Assembly (NCBI RefSeq): GCF_011602485.2
Contig: NZ_CP050022.2
Coordinates: forward strand, 6,282,001-6,346,000
From: Bradyrhizobium sp. 1(2017)
GTDB taxonomy: Bacteria; Pseudomonadota; Alphaproteobacteria; Rhizobiales; Xanthobacteraceae
Reading direction: 5' to 3'
DNA: 64,000 nucleotides
The first letter of the stretch is position 1; each line of letters starts with the position of its first letter. The position numbers were made by a program, and so were the translations under genes. The notes below the pieces were generated by a model. The model was not told where the DNA came from and made no database searches. It saw only the letters and a list, made by a program, of their open reading frames with translations. Shown piece after piece: positions 36,582-45,298 of this stretch.

Positions 36582-37340
36582 TCAATAGCGAGCTGCGACC
36601 GGCGCCCCGTAACCGCCGAAGCGGTAGTTCAGCCGAAGCGTAACCATGTCCACATCCTGGCTAACCCCGCTGCCGGTGAGGACGAACCCGCCAGGCGTGA
36701 CGAGGCCTGCGTATCCGAAATTGTCACGCCCCATCCAGAGATGGTCATACTCGATGCCGAACGACCAGTTCGGTGTGAAGCCGTATTCCCAGCCGACACC
36801 CAGGGCACCGCCCCAGCGCGTATGACCTGCCGAAGCGAGGCCAACCCCCGTGACGTTATTGAATACATCGAAGCGGTTGCGCGTCACGGCGGCGCCGCCC
36901 TTCACGTAGAACAGCGAAGCGTTCCATGCCCAACCGATTTGCGCAGTGAGCAGCCCAATGCCGTCGATCTTGCCAGTGGTCGAGATCAACGGATCGATCA
37001 GGCTGACGCGCGTGTTCTTGATGTCGGCCCAGTCGCCCTGCGCCTCGAGGCCGAACACAAATTGATTGGTTTGCCAGCGGTACCCGATCTGTCCACCGAC
37101 GAGGCCTCCAGAGCGATCGGCGCAGCCACCTGCTACCGTCCCGACGGTCGTGACGAAGTCGACGCAACCATGGCTCTGCCCCCAGCCGCCGTTCGCACCA
37201 ATGTAGAATCCACTCCAGCTGTAGACCGCCACCACCGGTGCCGGCGGCGCCGCCTTGACGGCCATGTCAGCTGCCTTGGCAGATGGAGCCGCCAAGCTCA
37301 GCGCCGCGAAACCAATCGCAGCTATCGTCAACTTTTTCAT
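36582..37340 (-). CDS. Omp25/31-like outer-membrane beta-barrel
   Basis: This is a 252-residue outer-membrane protein. The signal peptide ends SAKAAD. The family pattern VYSWSGFYIGANGGWG follows, then paired strands such as GGLVGGQIGYRWQTNQFVFGLEAQGDWAD. The C-terminal strand is MVTLRLNYRF, close to the tail. Such proteins are abundant porin-like or structural barrels in rhizobia. It ends in the convergent terminator. Confidence 0.9.
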   Translation of the reverse strand: MKKLTIAAIGFAALSLAAPSAKAADMAVKAAPPAPVVAVYSWSGFYIGANGGWGQSHGCVDFVTTVGTVAGGCADRSGGLVGGQIGYRWQTNQFVFGLEAQGDWADIKNTRVSLIDPLISTTGKIDGIGLLTAQIGWAWNASLFYVKGGAAVTRNRFDVFNNVTGVGLASAGHTRWGGALGVGWEYGFTPNWSFGIEYDHLWMGRDNFGYAGLVTPGGFVLTGSGVSQDVDMVTLRLNYRFGGYGAPVAARY

Positions 37341-37887
37341 CTAGTCCCCCCTTTGCTTAAATATCTTCCGTCAGAAGCGAGGCCTTTGTGCAGGCTGGCG
37401 TCCACAAATGCTGCGAACAACCTGCAGTTTACGCAGGCGCCGGCTTTCGGCCGTAACAAAATGGCAACACTCAAACGCTCTACTCTATGCACGGAATCGT
37501 GCTTAGCGGCGTTTGAAACTGCAAGCGTTGAGCTGAAGTTGCCATCCCTCATCGGCATCGCGAATGCCGGGAACGGCGCATCGTGTCGGGTTGCTGGAGC
37601 AGGCGAACTACCTGCTCACGGCGAAGACGTCGTGATTGCCGCATCCAGCCGTCAAGGCCGCATTGAGCCAGACAAACCGACGTCGGCCTCCGGGGAATCG
37701 CTCGCGGTCCAGTTTGGACCCGACACCGCTTAAAGAGAATGGTCCGCCGGCATGCGACAATGCCTGTCCCTGGGAACTTGATCTCCGTTCAAGAGTTCCT
37801 CGTATGGACCTCGTTCGGTCCAGCCCCCTGGGCTTGGGCGCCCGCGGCAAGTGCGGGCTTTCGGAAAGACTTTCGCAAGGGGGTTCA
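37341..37887. other. 547-bp region before the KaiC-like gene
   Basis: I find no convincing gene. The stretch must contain the porin promoter on the minus strand and that of the KaiC-like gene. At 37773-37800 it has the imperfect inverted repeat GGAACT...AGTTCC containing TTGA-N7-TCAA, one base too long for a FixK box. Confidence 0.4.
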
Positions 37888-39405
37888 ATGACCGGTCCAT
37901 CCAAGGCTGCTGCAGACAGCGAGCTCAAGGATTTGCCGAGAGTGTCCACGGGCAGCGAGGGCCTGGACGATATCCTCGGCGGCGGTTTCGACGCCAACCG
38001 GATGTACCTCTATGAAGGAAGGCCCGGCACCGGCAAGACCACGATAGCACTTCAGTTTCTGCTCCGAGGCGTGCGCGACGGTGAACGCGTCCTCTATATT
38101 TCCCTCTCCGAGACTAAACGCGAGCTCACCGTGGTCGGACAGCGGCACGGCTGGTCGCTGGAAGGCGTCGACATCTTCGAACTGGTGCCGCCCGAAACGA
38201 CGCTGGATCCCGAGCGAGAGCTCACGGTGTTTCATCCCGCCGAGATGGAGCTGAACGAAACCACCAATCTCGTCTTCAAGGAAGTCGAACGGATCAATCC
38301 GACGCGCGTGGTGCTCGACAGCCTGTCCGAACTCCGGCTGCTTGCCCAGAACCCGCTACGCTACAGGCGCCAGGTGCTGGCCCTGAAGCATTTCTTCACC
38401 ACCCGCAATTGCACGGTCGTCCTGCTCGACGACCTCTCATCGTCCCAGGACGATCTGCAACTGCATTCGATCGCGCATGGCGTGGTCATGCTCGAACAGC
38501 TCGCGCTCGACTACGGCGCGGAGCGGCGGCGGCTTCGCGTGATCAAAATGCGCGGTATCAAATTTCGCGGCGGCTTCCACGACTTCATCATTGATAGAGG
38601 TGGTCTAAAGATCTTCCCCCGTCTGGTGGCGGCCGAACATCACAGATCCTTCCTCGGAGAGTTCACGACGAGCGGCAACGCCGAATTCGATCAGCTTCTC
38701 GGAGGCGGCCTCGAGCGCGGCACCAATGCGCTGCTCATCGGCGCAGCCGGCGTGGGTAAATCCTCGGTCGCCCTGACCTACGCAATCTCGGCGGCCCAGC
38801 GCGGCGAGCATGCCGTCTTTTTTGCCTTCGACGAAGGTCGCGGCACGGTTGAAGCGCGCGCGCGGACACTCGGCCTCGGGCTCGAGCAGCACCTCGAGTC
38901 GGGCCGAATCCGCTTCCAGCAAATCGATCCGGCCGAACTCTCGCCCGGCGAGTTCGCGGCGAATGTGCGCGCGAGCGTCGAACGCGACAATGCCCGCATC
39001 GTCATCATCGACAGCCTGAACGGCTACCTGAACGCGATGCCGGACGAGCGGTTTCTCATCCTGCAAATGCACGAGCTCCTGAGCTACCTCGCGCAGCAAG
39101 GCGTGCTCACGATCTTGATCCTTGCGCAACATGGGCTGGTCGGGCCGACGGATACCAATCTCGACATCAGCTATCTCAGCGATGCCGTTCTCATGCTGCG
39201 CTATTTCGAACTCGGCGGGACCGTGCGCCGCGCTCTCTCGGTGGTCAAGAAGCGCAGCGGACATCACGAGCATACGATCCGCGAGTTCAGACTGACGCAT
39301 TCAGGCATCAAGCTCGGTCCGCCTCTCAAGGATTTCAGCGGCATCTTCACCGGCACTCCGCACTATACCGGACCGGCGATGTCGTCGGAAGGGGCCGCTG
39401 AATGA
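37888..39405 (+). CDS. KaiC-like double RecA ATPase
   Basis: The 505-residue protein has two KaiC/RecA domains. Walker A is EGRPGTGKTT (residues 43-52) in the first and GAAGVGKSS (about 285-293) in the second. Residues at the catalytic Glu pair read SLSETKREL in the first and FAFDEGRG in the second. In KaiC the phosphorylated pair is Ser-Thr; here the aligned positions in DISYLSDAVLMLRYFE are Ser-Tyr. No kaiA or kaiB is near. AAGGGGG lies before the ATG. Its stop overlaps the histidine kinase start, so the two probably form a signalling unit. Confidence 0.88.
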   Translation: MTGPSKAAADSELKDLPRVSTGSEGLDDILGGGFDANRMYLYEGRPGTGKTTIALQFLLRGVRDGERVLYISLSETKRELTVVGQRHGWSLEGVDIFELVPPETTLDPERELTVFHPAEMELNETTNLVFKEVERINPTRVVLDSLSELRLLAQNPLRYRRQVLALKHFFTTRNCTVVLLDDLSSSQDDLQLHSIAHGVVMLEQLALDYGAERRRLRVIKMRGIKFRGGFHDFIIDRGGLKIFPRLVAAEHHRSFLGEFTTSGNAEFDQLLGGGLERGTNALLIGAAGVGKSSVALTYAISAAQRGEHAVFFAFDEGRGTVEARARTLGLGLEQHLESGRIRFQQIDPAELSPGEFAANVRASVERDNARIVIIDSLNGYLNAMPDERFLILQMHELLSYLAQQGVLTILILAQHGLVGPTDTNLDISYLSDAVLMLRYFELGGTVRRALSVVKKRSGHHEHTIREFRLTHSGIKLGPPLKDFSGIFTGTPHYTGPAMSSEGAAE

Positions 39406-41120
39406 GCGTCGAGCGAGATCAAAACGTTCTCGTCTTCGCTCCGATCGGCCGCGACGGACCTGCAACTGTCGAGTTGCTCAGAGGATCGAGCCTGCAGGCC
39501 GTCAACTGCAGAGATCTTCCCGAGCTCGTCAGCGAGATCGCCGCCGGCGCCGGTGCCGTTTTCCTCGCCGAGGAAGCCTTGTTCGGCAAGGACACGGCAT
39601 CGCTGGCACAATGGATCGAGAACCAGCCGCCCTGGTCCGACCTGCCTTTCGTCGTCCTGACCAGCCACCGCGAGCAACCGGCCGTCATGGCCTGGCGGCG
39701 CAACATCGTCGCGCTTCTGCGCAACGTTTCGCTGCTCGAGCGGCCGGTGCAGCCGATGACGCTGACCAGCGCCGTTCAATCGGCGTTGCGCGCACGGCGG
39801 CGCCAGTACGAAATCCGGGCCCTGCTCGCCGCGCGCGAGCAGACGGCGCAGGAGCTCGAGAAGCTGGTGGTGGAGCGGACGCGGGCGCTGGAGGAAGCCA
39901 ACGAGCAGCTTCGCCTCGAAATGAAGGAGCGCGCCCGGGTCGAGGAGACGCTCCGCCAGGCCCAGAAGATCGAGGCCATCGGCCAGCTCACCGGCGGCGT
40001 GGCGCATGACTTCAACAATCTGCTGATGGTGATCTCCGGCGGCCTCGACTTGCTCGACCGCCAGACCGACCCGAGCCGTCGTCGCCGCCTGATGGACGGC
40101 ATGATCCAGGCCGCGCAGCGCGGCGCCAGCCTGACCAAGCAGCTACTGGCGTTCTCGCGCCGGCAGACGCTTCGTCCCGAGCCCGTCGACATCGCCACGC
40201 AGATCGGCGGCATGCGCGAACTGCTCGATCGAAGCCTGCGGGGCGACGTCCATGTCGAGCTCGATTTTCCGGATCAGCTCTGGGCGGTGGAGGTCGACCC
40301 GGGCGAGCTCGAGCTCGTCATTCTCAATCTGGCCGTCAATGCCCGCGATGCGATGCCCAATGGCGGGACCATCACCGTCCGCGGCGAGAACCTGCCCGAC
40401 CTGCGTGATGCGGACATTGCGGGCGACTACGTGCGGCTGTCCGTCATCGATACCGGCGTCGGCATGGGTCCGGAAATCCTGTCGCGGGTCTTCGAACCGT
40501 TCTTCACGACGAAGGACGTCGGCAAGGGATCCGGCCTTGGGCTGGCGCAGGTCCACGGCTTCGCGACCCAATCGCGCGGAACGGTCCGCATCAAATCGCA
40601 AGTCGGCCATGGCACCAGCATCGAGCTGTACCTGCCTCGCTCGCGAAATCTCGCCTCCAAGCAGCGCCACCTGATCGAGCTCAACAGGATGACACGTCCG
40701 AAGAAGGACGGCCAGGGCCAGATCCTGCTGGTCGAAGACGACGACGAGGTCGCCGCCCTCGTCGGCGAGATGCTTGATCAGCTTGGCTACCAGGTCACAC
40801 GGGCCGCCAGCGCTGCAGCTGCACTCGGCGCGTTGGCCGATGGACGTACCGTCGATCTGGTCTTTTCGGACATCATGATGCCGGGCGGCATGAACGGGGT
40901 CGAACTTGCACGAGAGATCAGGAAACGGCGCAGCGACGTCCCAGTCGTGCTGACCAGCGGATATGCGGAAGCGGCGATTCAGGAGGCCGAAGCGGCGGGT
41001 ATCCAGATATTGGCGAAACCGTACCACCTCGACGAGCTGGCCGCGGCCCTCAGCGCGGCAAAGCCGGACGGTCGATCCGAGTCGGGGTCGAAGCGCCTGG
41101 GTTCTCTGCTGGGCTCGTGA
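39402..41120 (+). CDS. Hybrid histidine kinase with C-terminal receiver
   Basis: The domains in order are as follows. An N-terminal receiver-like domain (about 8-128) has the phospho-Asp region reading VFLAEEAL, so it lacks the acceptor. A coiled coil follows (about 140-185). HisKA has GGVAHDFNNLL (His near 201). HATPase_c has the N box NLAVNARDAM, G1 DTGVGM and G2 GSGLGLAQ. The C-terminal receiver has LLVEDDDEV and the acceptor in FSDIMMPG (about residue 490). No membrane segment is seen, so it is cytosolic. It overlaps the KaiC-like gene by four bases, and KaiC or its ATP state may be its input. The 3' end overlaps the opposing gene by 71 bases. Confidence 0.9.
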   Translation: MSVERDQNVLVFAPIGRDGPATVELLRGSSLQAVNCRDLPELVSEIAAGAGAVFLAEEALFGKDTASLAQWIENQPPWSDLPFVVLTSHREQPAVMAWRRNIVALLRNVSLLERPVQPMTLTSAVQSALRARRRQYEIRALLAAREQTAQELEKLVVERTRALEEANEQLRLEMKERARVEETLRQAQKIEAIGQLTGGVAHDFNNLLMVISGGLDLLDRQTDPSRRRRLMDGMIQAAQRGASLTKQLLAFSRRQTLRPEPVDIATQIGGMRELLDRSLRGDVHVELDFPDQLWAVEVDPGELELVILNLAVNARDAMPNGGTITVRGENLPDLRDADIAGDYVRLSVIDTGVGMGPEILSRVFEPFFTTKDVGKGSGLGLAQVHGFATQSRGTVRIKSQVGHGTSIELYLPRSRNLASKQRHLIELNRMTRPKKDGQGQILLVEDDDEVAALVGEMLDQLGYQVTRAASAAAALGALADGRTVDLVFSDIMMPGGMNGVELAREIRKRRSDVPVVLTSGYAEAAIQEAEAAGIQILAKPYHLDELAAALSAAKPDGRSESGSKRLGSLLGS

Positions 41121-41463
41121 ATTCGGCCTTTGTGCCGGTACGATCTCCGCGCCCATCCCCGACGTCGCTCTCCGGCTCGCTCTGCGGCTCTCGGATCAGC
41201 ACTGCCGGTTCGTCATAGCCTTTGCGGCTGCTGTAGAACACCAGCGCCATCAGGCCGACGCCGACGACCAGGGAGAACACGACGCCGAGCGCCAGCGCGG
41301 CATAGCCCGCCTCCGGCACCTTGGTGTCCGTGCTGAACCAGCCGAAATAGCCGAACGCGATGGCGCCGAGGAGCATTGCACACAGCACCGCGATGACCAG
41401 CCATCTGGCGAGCCGGCCCTCGCGCGGGCCGGTCGGGGTGGGTTCTCCGGAGGTGCTGGTCAT
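41050..41463 (-). CDS. Small membrane protein with two helices
   Basis: The 137-residue product has membrane segments LVIAVLCAMLLGAIAFGYFGWF and YAALALGVVFSLVVGVGLMALVFYS. A hydrophilic C-terminal tail follows, whose last part overlaps the kinase gene on the other strand. It lies downstream of the DUF302 gene with 45 bases between. No family recognised. The membrane segments and position in the sulfite dehydrogenase cluster favour a real gene. Confidence 0.55.
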   Translation of the reverse strand: MTSTSGEPTPTGPREGRLARWLVIAVLCAMLLGAIAFGYFGWFSTDTKVPEAGYAALALGVVFSLVVGVGLMALVFYSSRKGYDEPAVLIREPQSEPESDVGDGRGDRTGTKAEFTSPAENPGASTPTRIDRPALPR

Positions 41464-41508
41464 GGAGATCTCCCGAGAGCACGCGCGTTGCGCGGCCGTC
41501 GCATGACG

Positions 41509-41982
41509 CTACGGCGCCGTTGCCTTGGTTGCGATCGCATGCAGGGCGCCGGTCATTGCGGTGATGGCAGCCTTCGCCGGCTCGCCCACACCATGACGTC
41601 CCGCAAGATAGGCCGGGTCGTTGTAAGACAGCCAGGTCGCACCTTGCTCGTCCTGCCAGACCAGCGCCTTGAGCGGCAGGTCGATGCCGATGGTCTGCGC
41701 CTGCTGCATCAAGGGCGTGCCGCCCTTGGCATTGCCGAAGATAATGAGATCGGTCGGCCGCAATGGCAGGCCGACCGCTGCGGCGCCCGCCGCGTGATCG
41801 ACATGCGCGAACACGGTGAGACCCTTGGCCGTCACTTCGGTCTCCAGCCGCTTCATCGTGTCTGCGGGTCCGAAACTGCTCTTGATGGTGATGAGTCCGT
41901 CTGTGGCCATTGCCTGTGTCTCCCATGAACATATCGCTGCGATCAGAGCGAGGATCCCGATCAGTCCCGAAGGCCTCATCAC
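41509..41982 (-). CDS. Exported DUF302 protein
   Basis: This 157-residue protein has a signal peptide (GLIGILALIAAICSWETQA) and the DUF302 core (FGPADTMKRLETEVTAKGLTVFAHVDHAAGAAAVG; FGNAKGGTPLMQQAQTIGIDLPLKALVWQDE). DUF302 is found with cytochromes and stress proteins; its function is uncertain. It starts 4 bases after the cytochrome c stop, so it belongs to the operon. Confidence 0.8.
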   Translation of the reverse strand: MMRPSGLIGILALIAAICSWETQAMATDGLITIKSSFGPADTMKRLETEVTAKGLTVFAHVDHAAGAAAVGLPLRPTDLIIFGNAKGGTPLMQQAQTIGIDLPLKALVWQDEQGATWLSYNDPAYLAGRHGVGEPAKAAITAMTGALHAIATKATAP

Positions 41983-41986
41983 CCGC

Positions 41987-42535
41987 TCACTTCTTCCGGA
42001 ACAGCTTGGCGGGGTCGAATTCAGGCTCAGGAATGAAGCCGTCGCGATTGGGCATCCTGATCTTCGGCAGGCTTTCCTTGTCGACCTTGCCGTCCGCAGG
42101 AACGATGCCGTTGAGGCTCAAGATGTAGGCGGTGACGGCGTAGGTCTCGTCGGTGCTGAGCGAGCCCGGGGTCGGATACGGCATCGCGCGATGGATGTAG
42201 TCGAACAGGATTGTTGCATAGGGCCAGAAGCTGCCGACGGTTTTCACCGGCGTGTTCGAGGCGAGCGTGCCCTGTCCACCGGCGAGACGATCCTTGATCC
42301 CGCCCTGGCCGTTGTCGCCATGACAGGCCGCGCAATTGTCCGCAAAGATCTGCTTGCCCTGTGCTGCCGTGCCGCTGCCGTCAGGCAGGCCCCTGCCGTC
42401 TGGCGCGACGTCGATGTCCCACAGCTTGATTTCGGCGGGCGTCGCTGGACGGCCGAAATCGAATGCCAGCGCGGGTCCCGCGAGCAGAGCGACGGCGAGA
42501 ATGCCGGCAAGAAACAGCCTGTCATGCGAGGACAT
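41987..42535 (-). CDS. Cytochrome c subunit of sulfite dehydrogenase
   Basis: This is a periplasmic monohaem cytochrome c of 182 residues. It has a signal peptide (LFLAGILAVALLAGPALA), the haem site CAACH (residues 68-72) and a likely axial Met in HRAMPYPTP. It would accept electrons from the molybdenum subunit encoded just upstream, as SorB or SoxD-type proteins do. The start at 42535 follows GGGAGGG and overlaps the upstream gene by 14 bases. Confidence 0.88.
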   Translation of the reverse strand: MSSHDRLFLAGILAVALLAGPALAFDFGRPATPAEIKLWDIDVAPDGRGLPDGSGTAAQGKQIFADNCAACHGDNGQGGIKDRLAGGQGTLASNTPVKTVGSFWPYATILFDYIHRAMPYPTPGSLSTDETYAVTAYILSLNGIVPADGKVDKESLPKIRMPNRDGFIPEPEFDPAKLFRKK

Positions 42536-43793
42536 TGCGGACCCTCCCGGCTTCGTCGATGCTCCAGGTCTGCTGAGCGTTGTAGTGAAACAGGGCATTG
42601 GTGCCCATCGCGGCAATGAAGGACTGCCGGTCCGGCTGGACATTGCCCTTCTCGTCAGTCGAGCGGCTCACGATCCTGGTCGGCTTGCCATCCCAGACCC
42701 AATCCATCTGGAATCGGACCTGCGCCTTGGACAACACCGGCTGGCTCAATTGCGCCGCCTTCCATGTCTTGGCGCCGTCGGTCGAGACCTCGACCTTGGC
42801 AATCCTGCCGTGGCCGCTCCAGGCCAGGCCGGAGATGCGGTTATAGCCCGGCTGGATCTGCATCATGCCCGACGGCTGCGTGATGACCGAATTGGTCTCC
42901 ATCCTCAACTGGAACTGCCGTGCCTTGCCGTTCGCAAGCAGCTGCGTGTAGCGCGCGGTCTCCCAGCGCGTCATCCAGGGCTCGTTGCCGAACTTGAGGC
43001 GGCGCAACCATTTGATGTTGAGGTTGCCCTCGAAGCCCGGCATCACCAAACGCATCGGAAAGCCGTGCGCGGGCCGGAGCGGCTCGCCGTTCTGCCCATA
43101 GGCGACAAAAGCCTCGTTCACGATCTCCTCGGTGAGCGGAATGCTGCGGTCGACGCCCGCGCCGTCTCCTCCCTCCGCCAGCATCCAGGTCGAGCCCTTG
43201 TCCTTGGCGACGAGATCGATCAGGAATTTCAACGGCACGCCGGTCCATTCGTTGGTGCTGACGAGGCCATGGGTGTTCTGTACCGTCAGATCCGGATCGG
43301 CCTTTTTCCAGTTTTCCCATCCATTGCCGGTGCATTCGATGAACACCACGCGCGTGACCGACGGCATCCGCTTCAGGTCCTCGACATTGAGGATCAGCGG
43401 CTTTTGCACCTTGCCGTGAATGAGCAGCCGATGCTGGGCGGGGTCGATATCGGGCACGCCGGAATGGCTGCGCTCGTAATGCAGATCGGTTGGCGTGATA
43501 TTGCCGACCAGCTTCTGGTGCGGCGTCTTGGAGTTGATGGCATCGCCCGGGTCGACATTGCGCTTGCCCGGCGCGGCCTCGGGAATCCGATCGAGCTTGG
43601 CGAAGCGGGACCGTTCGCTGTGCGCGCCGAGATCGGCCCCAGGCCCACGATCGGGGACATCAGCCAGCGTCTCTGCCCGGGCCGCCTCGCTCGCCGCCGC
43701 CCCCAAGATGCCCGCAGACAGGCCCCCCACGAAGCCGCGACGAGACACGCGCGCGGGTCGTGGCAACGATTCGCTTTCTGTCTTGGACGTCAT
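42522..43793 (-). CDS. Molybdopterin sulfite dehydrogenase (SoxC/SorA-like)
   Basis: This 423-residue protein has a Tat signal (RVSRRGFVGGLSAGILG) and the sulfite-oxidase fold. The Mo-ligand Cys is in FIECTGNGWENW (about 154). The dimerisation domain begins near NSVITQPSG. It oxidises sulfite to sulfate in the periplasm and passes electrons to the cytochrome c. The start at 43793 is set by GGGAG. Full sox genes are absent, so detoxification or taurine/sulfonate-derived sulfite is a likelier role than lithotrophy (inference). Confidence 0.9.
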   Translation of the reverse strand: MTSKTESESLPRPARVSRRGFVGGLSAGILGAAASEAARAETLADVPDRGPGADLGAHSERSRFAKLDRIPEAAPGKRNVDPGDAINSKTPHQKLVGNITPTDLHYERSHSGVPDIDPAQHRLLIHGKVQKPLILNVEDLKRMPSVTRVVFIECTGNGWENWKKADPDLTVQNTHGLVSTNEWTGVPLKFLIDLVAKDKGSTWMLAEGGDGAGVDRSIPLTEEIVNEAFVAYGQNGEPLRPAHGFPMRLVMPGFEGNLNIKWLRRLKFGNEPWMTRWETARYTQLLANGKARQFQLRMETNSVITQPSGMMQIQPGYNRISGLAWSGHGRIAKVEVSTDGAKTWKAAQLSQPVLSKAQVRFQMDWVWDGKPTRIVSRSTDEKGNVQPDRQSFIAAMGTNALFHYNAQQTWSIDEAGRVRNVLA

Positions 43794-44015
43794 ACGATCT
43801 CCCGTCGATAATCGTGCTTTTTGGAAATGCCGTCCGGATTCATCCGGTGACATCGACCGAACGCCGCCAGACCTACCGATCAGCTTGTTTGGGAGGCCAT
43901 CGGCAGTGCCTCGTCCGCGATGACTCGATGATTTGTTTGTGGTTTAGAGGCACCTGCCACTGCGCGTAATAGCCGGGCGGATCGACGTCATGTCCGCGCG
44001 GATCAGGAGTGCCCA

Positions 44016-44984
44016 ATGCCGGGGACCGAGACGAACGAGCTGTTGAAGGCGATGGTCCCGCTGTTCAGAATCCGTCCGGTGATCGACGATTCCTGTCGAT
44101 TCGGCGGCAGCTGGGAGTCGTTACACGCGCCGAACGGCAGGGGATGGGCACAATTCCACATGGTGACGCGCGGCTCTTGCCTCGTGGAAAGGCCGGGCCT
44201 GAGCTCGCAGCGGCTGGACGCCGGCGACATTCTGCTCTTGCCGCACGGCGACAGTCATCTGGTCCGAAGCCGGGAAAACGGTCTCGCAGGGAGGATCTCG
44301 ACCGAGATCAGGAACGGTGTTCGCGAGCGCACGACGGTCGAGGCCCCTGCCGACACCGAGTTGCTGTGCGGCCGCTTCCTGTTCGAGATGGCGGATGACA
44401 ACCCGCTGATTGCAGCCCTGCCCGATGAAATCGTCGTGCGCACGGCGGGAAAGCCGCACCTCGAACGGTTTCGGCACCTCCTGGTCGACATCCGCTGGGA
44501 ACTCGATGCTGGACAAGTTGGGGCGGAGATCGTCGCGGGCGATCTTGCAAGGGCCCTGTTCGTCATGATGCTCCGCGATCACCTTGCGGATATCGACTCC
44601 GGCAATCATACGGTCTCGCTGTTGCGGGACCGCGCGACCGCACGCGTGGTGCTGGCGATCCTCAATGATCTTGCCCGGGCCTGGACGCTCGAGGAGATGG
44701 CGGCAGTCGCCATCTCCTCGCGGGCGACGCTGGTACGTATCTTTCGAAGGCGTGCAGGGATCGCGCCGATGACGTTCCTGTCCGATCTGAGAATGGCGAT
44801 CGCGCGTCAGCGGCTGGCTGGCACCTCCGATCCGATTGCAAAGATCGCCAGCGACGTCGGGTATGCGTCCGAAAGCGCCTTGAGCAAGGCCATCATGCGC
44901 AGATACGGCATGCGCCCTGGCGCGCTGAGGATGGCAGAACCGGGGCGTGACAACGATCGGGACCAGCGGCTTCGCGCCGGCTGA
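44016..44984 (+). CDS. AraC-family regulator
   Basis: The 322-residue protein has an N-terminal cupin-like domain (AraC_binding/cupin_6 type: GRGWAQFHMVTRGSCLVERPG; LDAGDILLLPHGDSHLV). The C-terminal double HTH (WTLEEMAAVAISSRATLVRIFRR; IAKIASDVGYASESALSKAIMRRYGMRPGALR) is of the AraC type. It diverges from the sulfite dehydrogenase operon across 222 bases, so it may control it, but no operator is obvious. Confidence 0.9.
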   Translation: MPGTETNELLKAMVPLFRIRPVIDDSCRFGGSWESLHAPNGRGWAQFHMVTRGSCLVERPGLSSQRLDAGDILLLPHGDSHLVRSRENGLAGRISTEIRNGVRERTTVEAPADTELLCGRFLFEMADDNPLIAALPDEIVVRTAGKPHLERFRHLLVDIRWELDAGQVGAEIVAGDLARALFVMMLRDHLADIDSGNHTVSLLRDRATARVVLAILNDLARAWTLEEMAAVAISSRATLVRIFRRRAGIAPMTFLSDLRMAIARQRLAGTSDPIAKIASDVGYASESALSKAIMRRYGMRPGALRMAEPGRDNDRDQRLRAG

Positions 44985-45029
44985 ACCTTCGGAGAGACTG
45001 CCAGATGATGGCGGCGTCGCTACGGCTTC

Positions 45030-45269
45030 CTACCTGAAATATCCCAGCACGAGGTCGAGGTCCGCGCTACGCGCCACCGTGCCGTTCAGCTCGGCGTCGA
45101 TGACGCGGCGGCAGGCCTCGATCGCGGCGTGGTCGCCGAGATCGTTGGCGGCTTCCAGCACGAGCCAGGCGGCGTCGACCGACGCCTTGTCCGGCGCACC
45201 GCCACCGAGATCGGCGGCGGCCACCTTGTTGACCTTCTTGCGAACCGCGGTGCCGAATTGAGGCAACAT
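45030..45269 (-). CDS. Small protein of unknown function
   Basis: This 79-residue soluble protein has KASVDAAWLVLEAANDLGDHAAIEACRRVIDAEL, a helix pair. It begins 30 bases after the DUF2336 gene ends, with AGGGGAG upstream of the chosen ATG. No family recognised; likely co-transcribed with DUF2336. Confidence 0.55.
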   Translation of the reverse strand: MLPQFGTAVRKKVNKVAAADLGGGAPDKASVDAAWLVLEAANDLGDHAAIEACRRVIDAELNGTVARSADLDLVLGYFR

Positions 45270-45298
45270 GGCAGACACTCCCCTCTTCAGTGGACCTG

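Noticed and set aside
37773..37800. FixK-like site before the KaiC-like gene
   Set aside because: The half-sites TTGA and TCAA are seven bases apart instead of six, so it does not fit the consensus.
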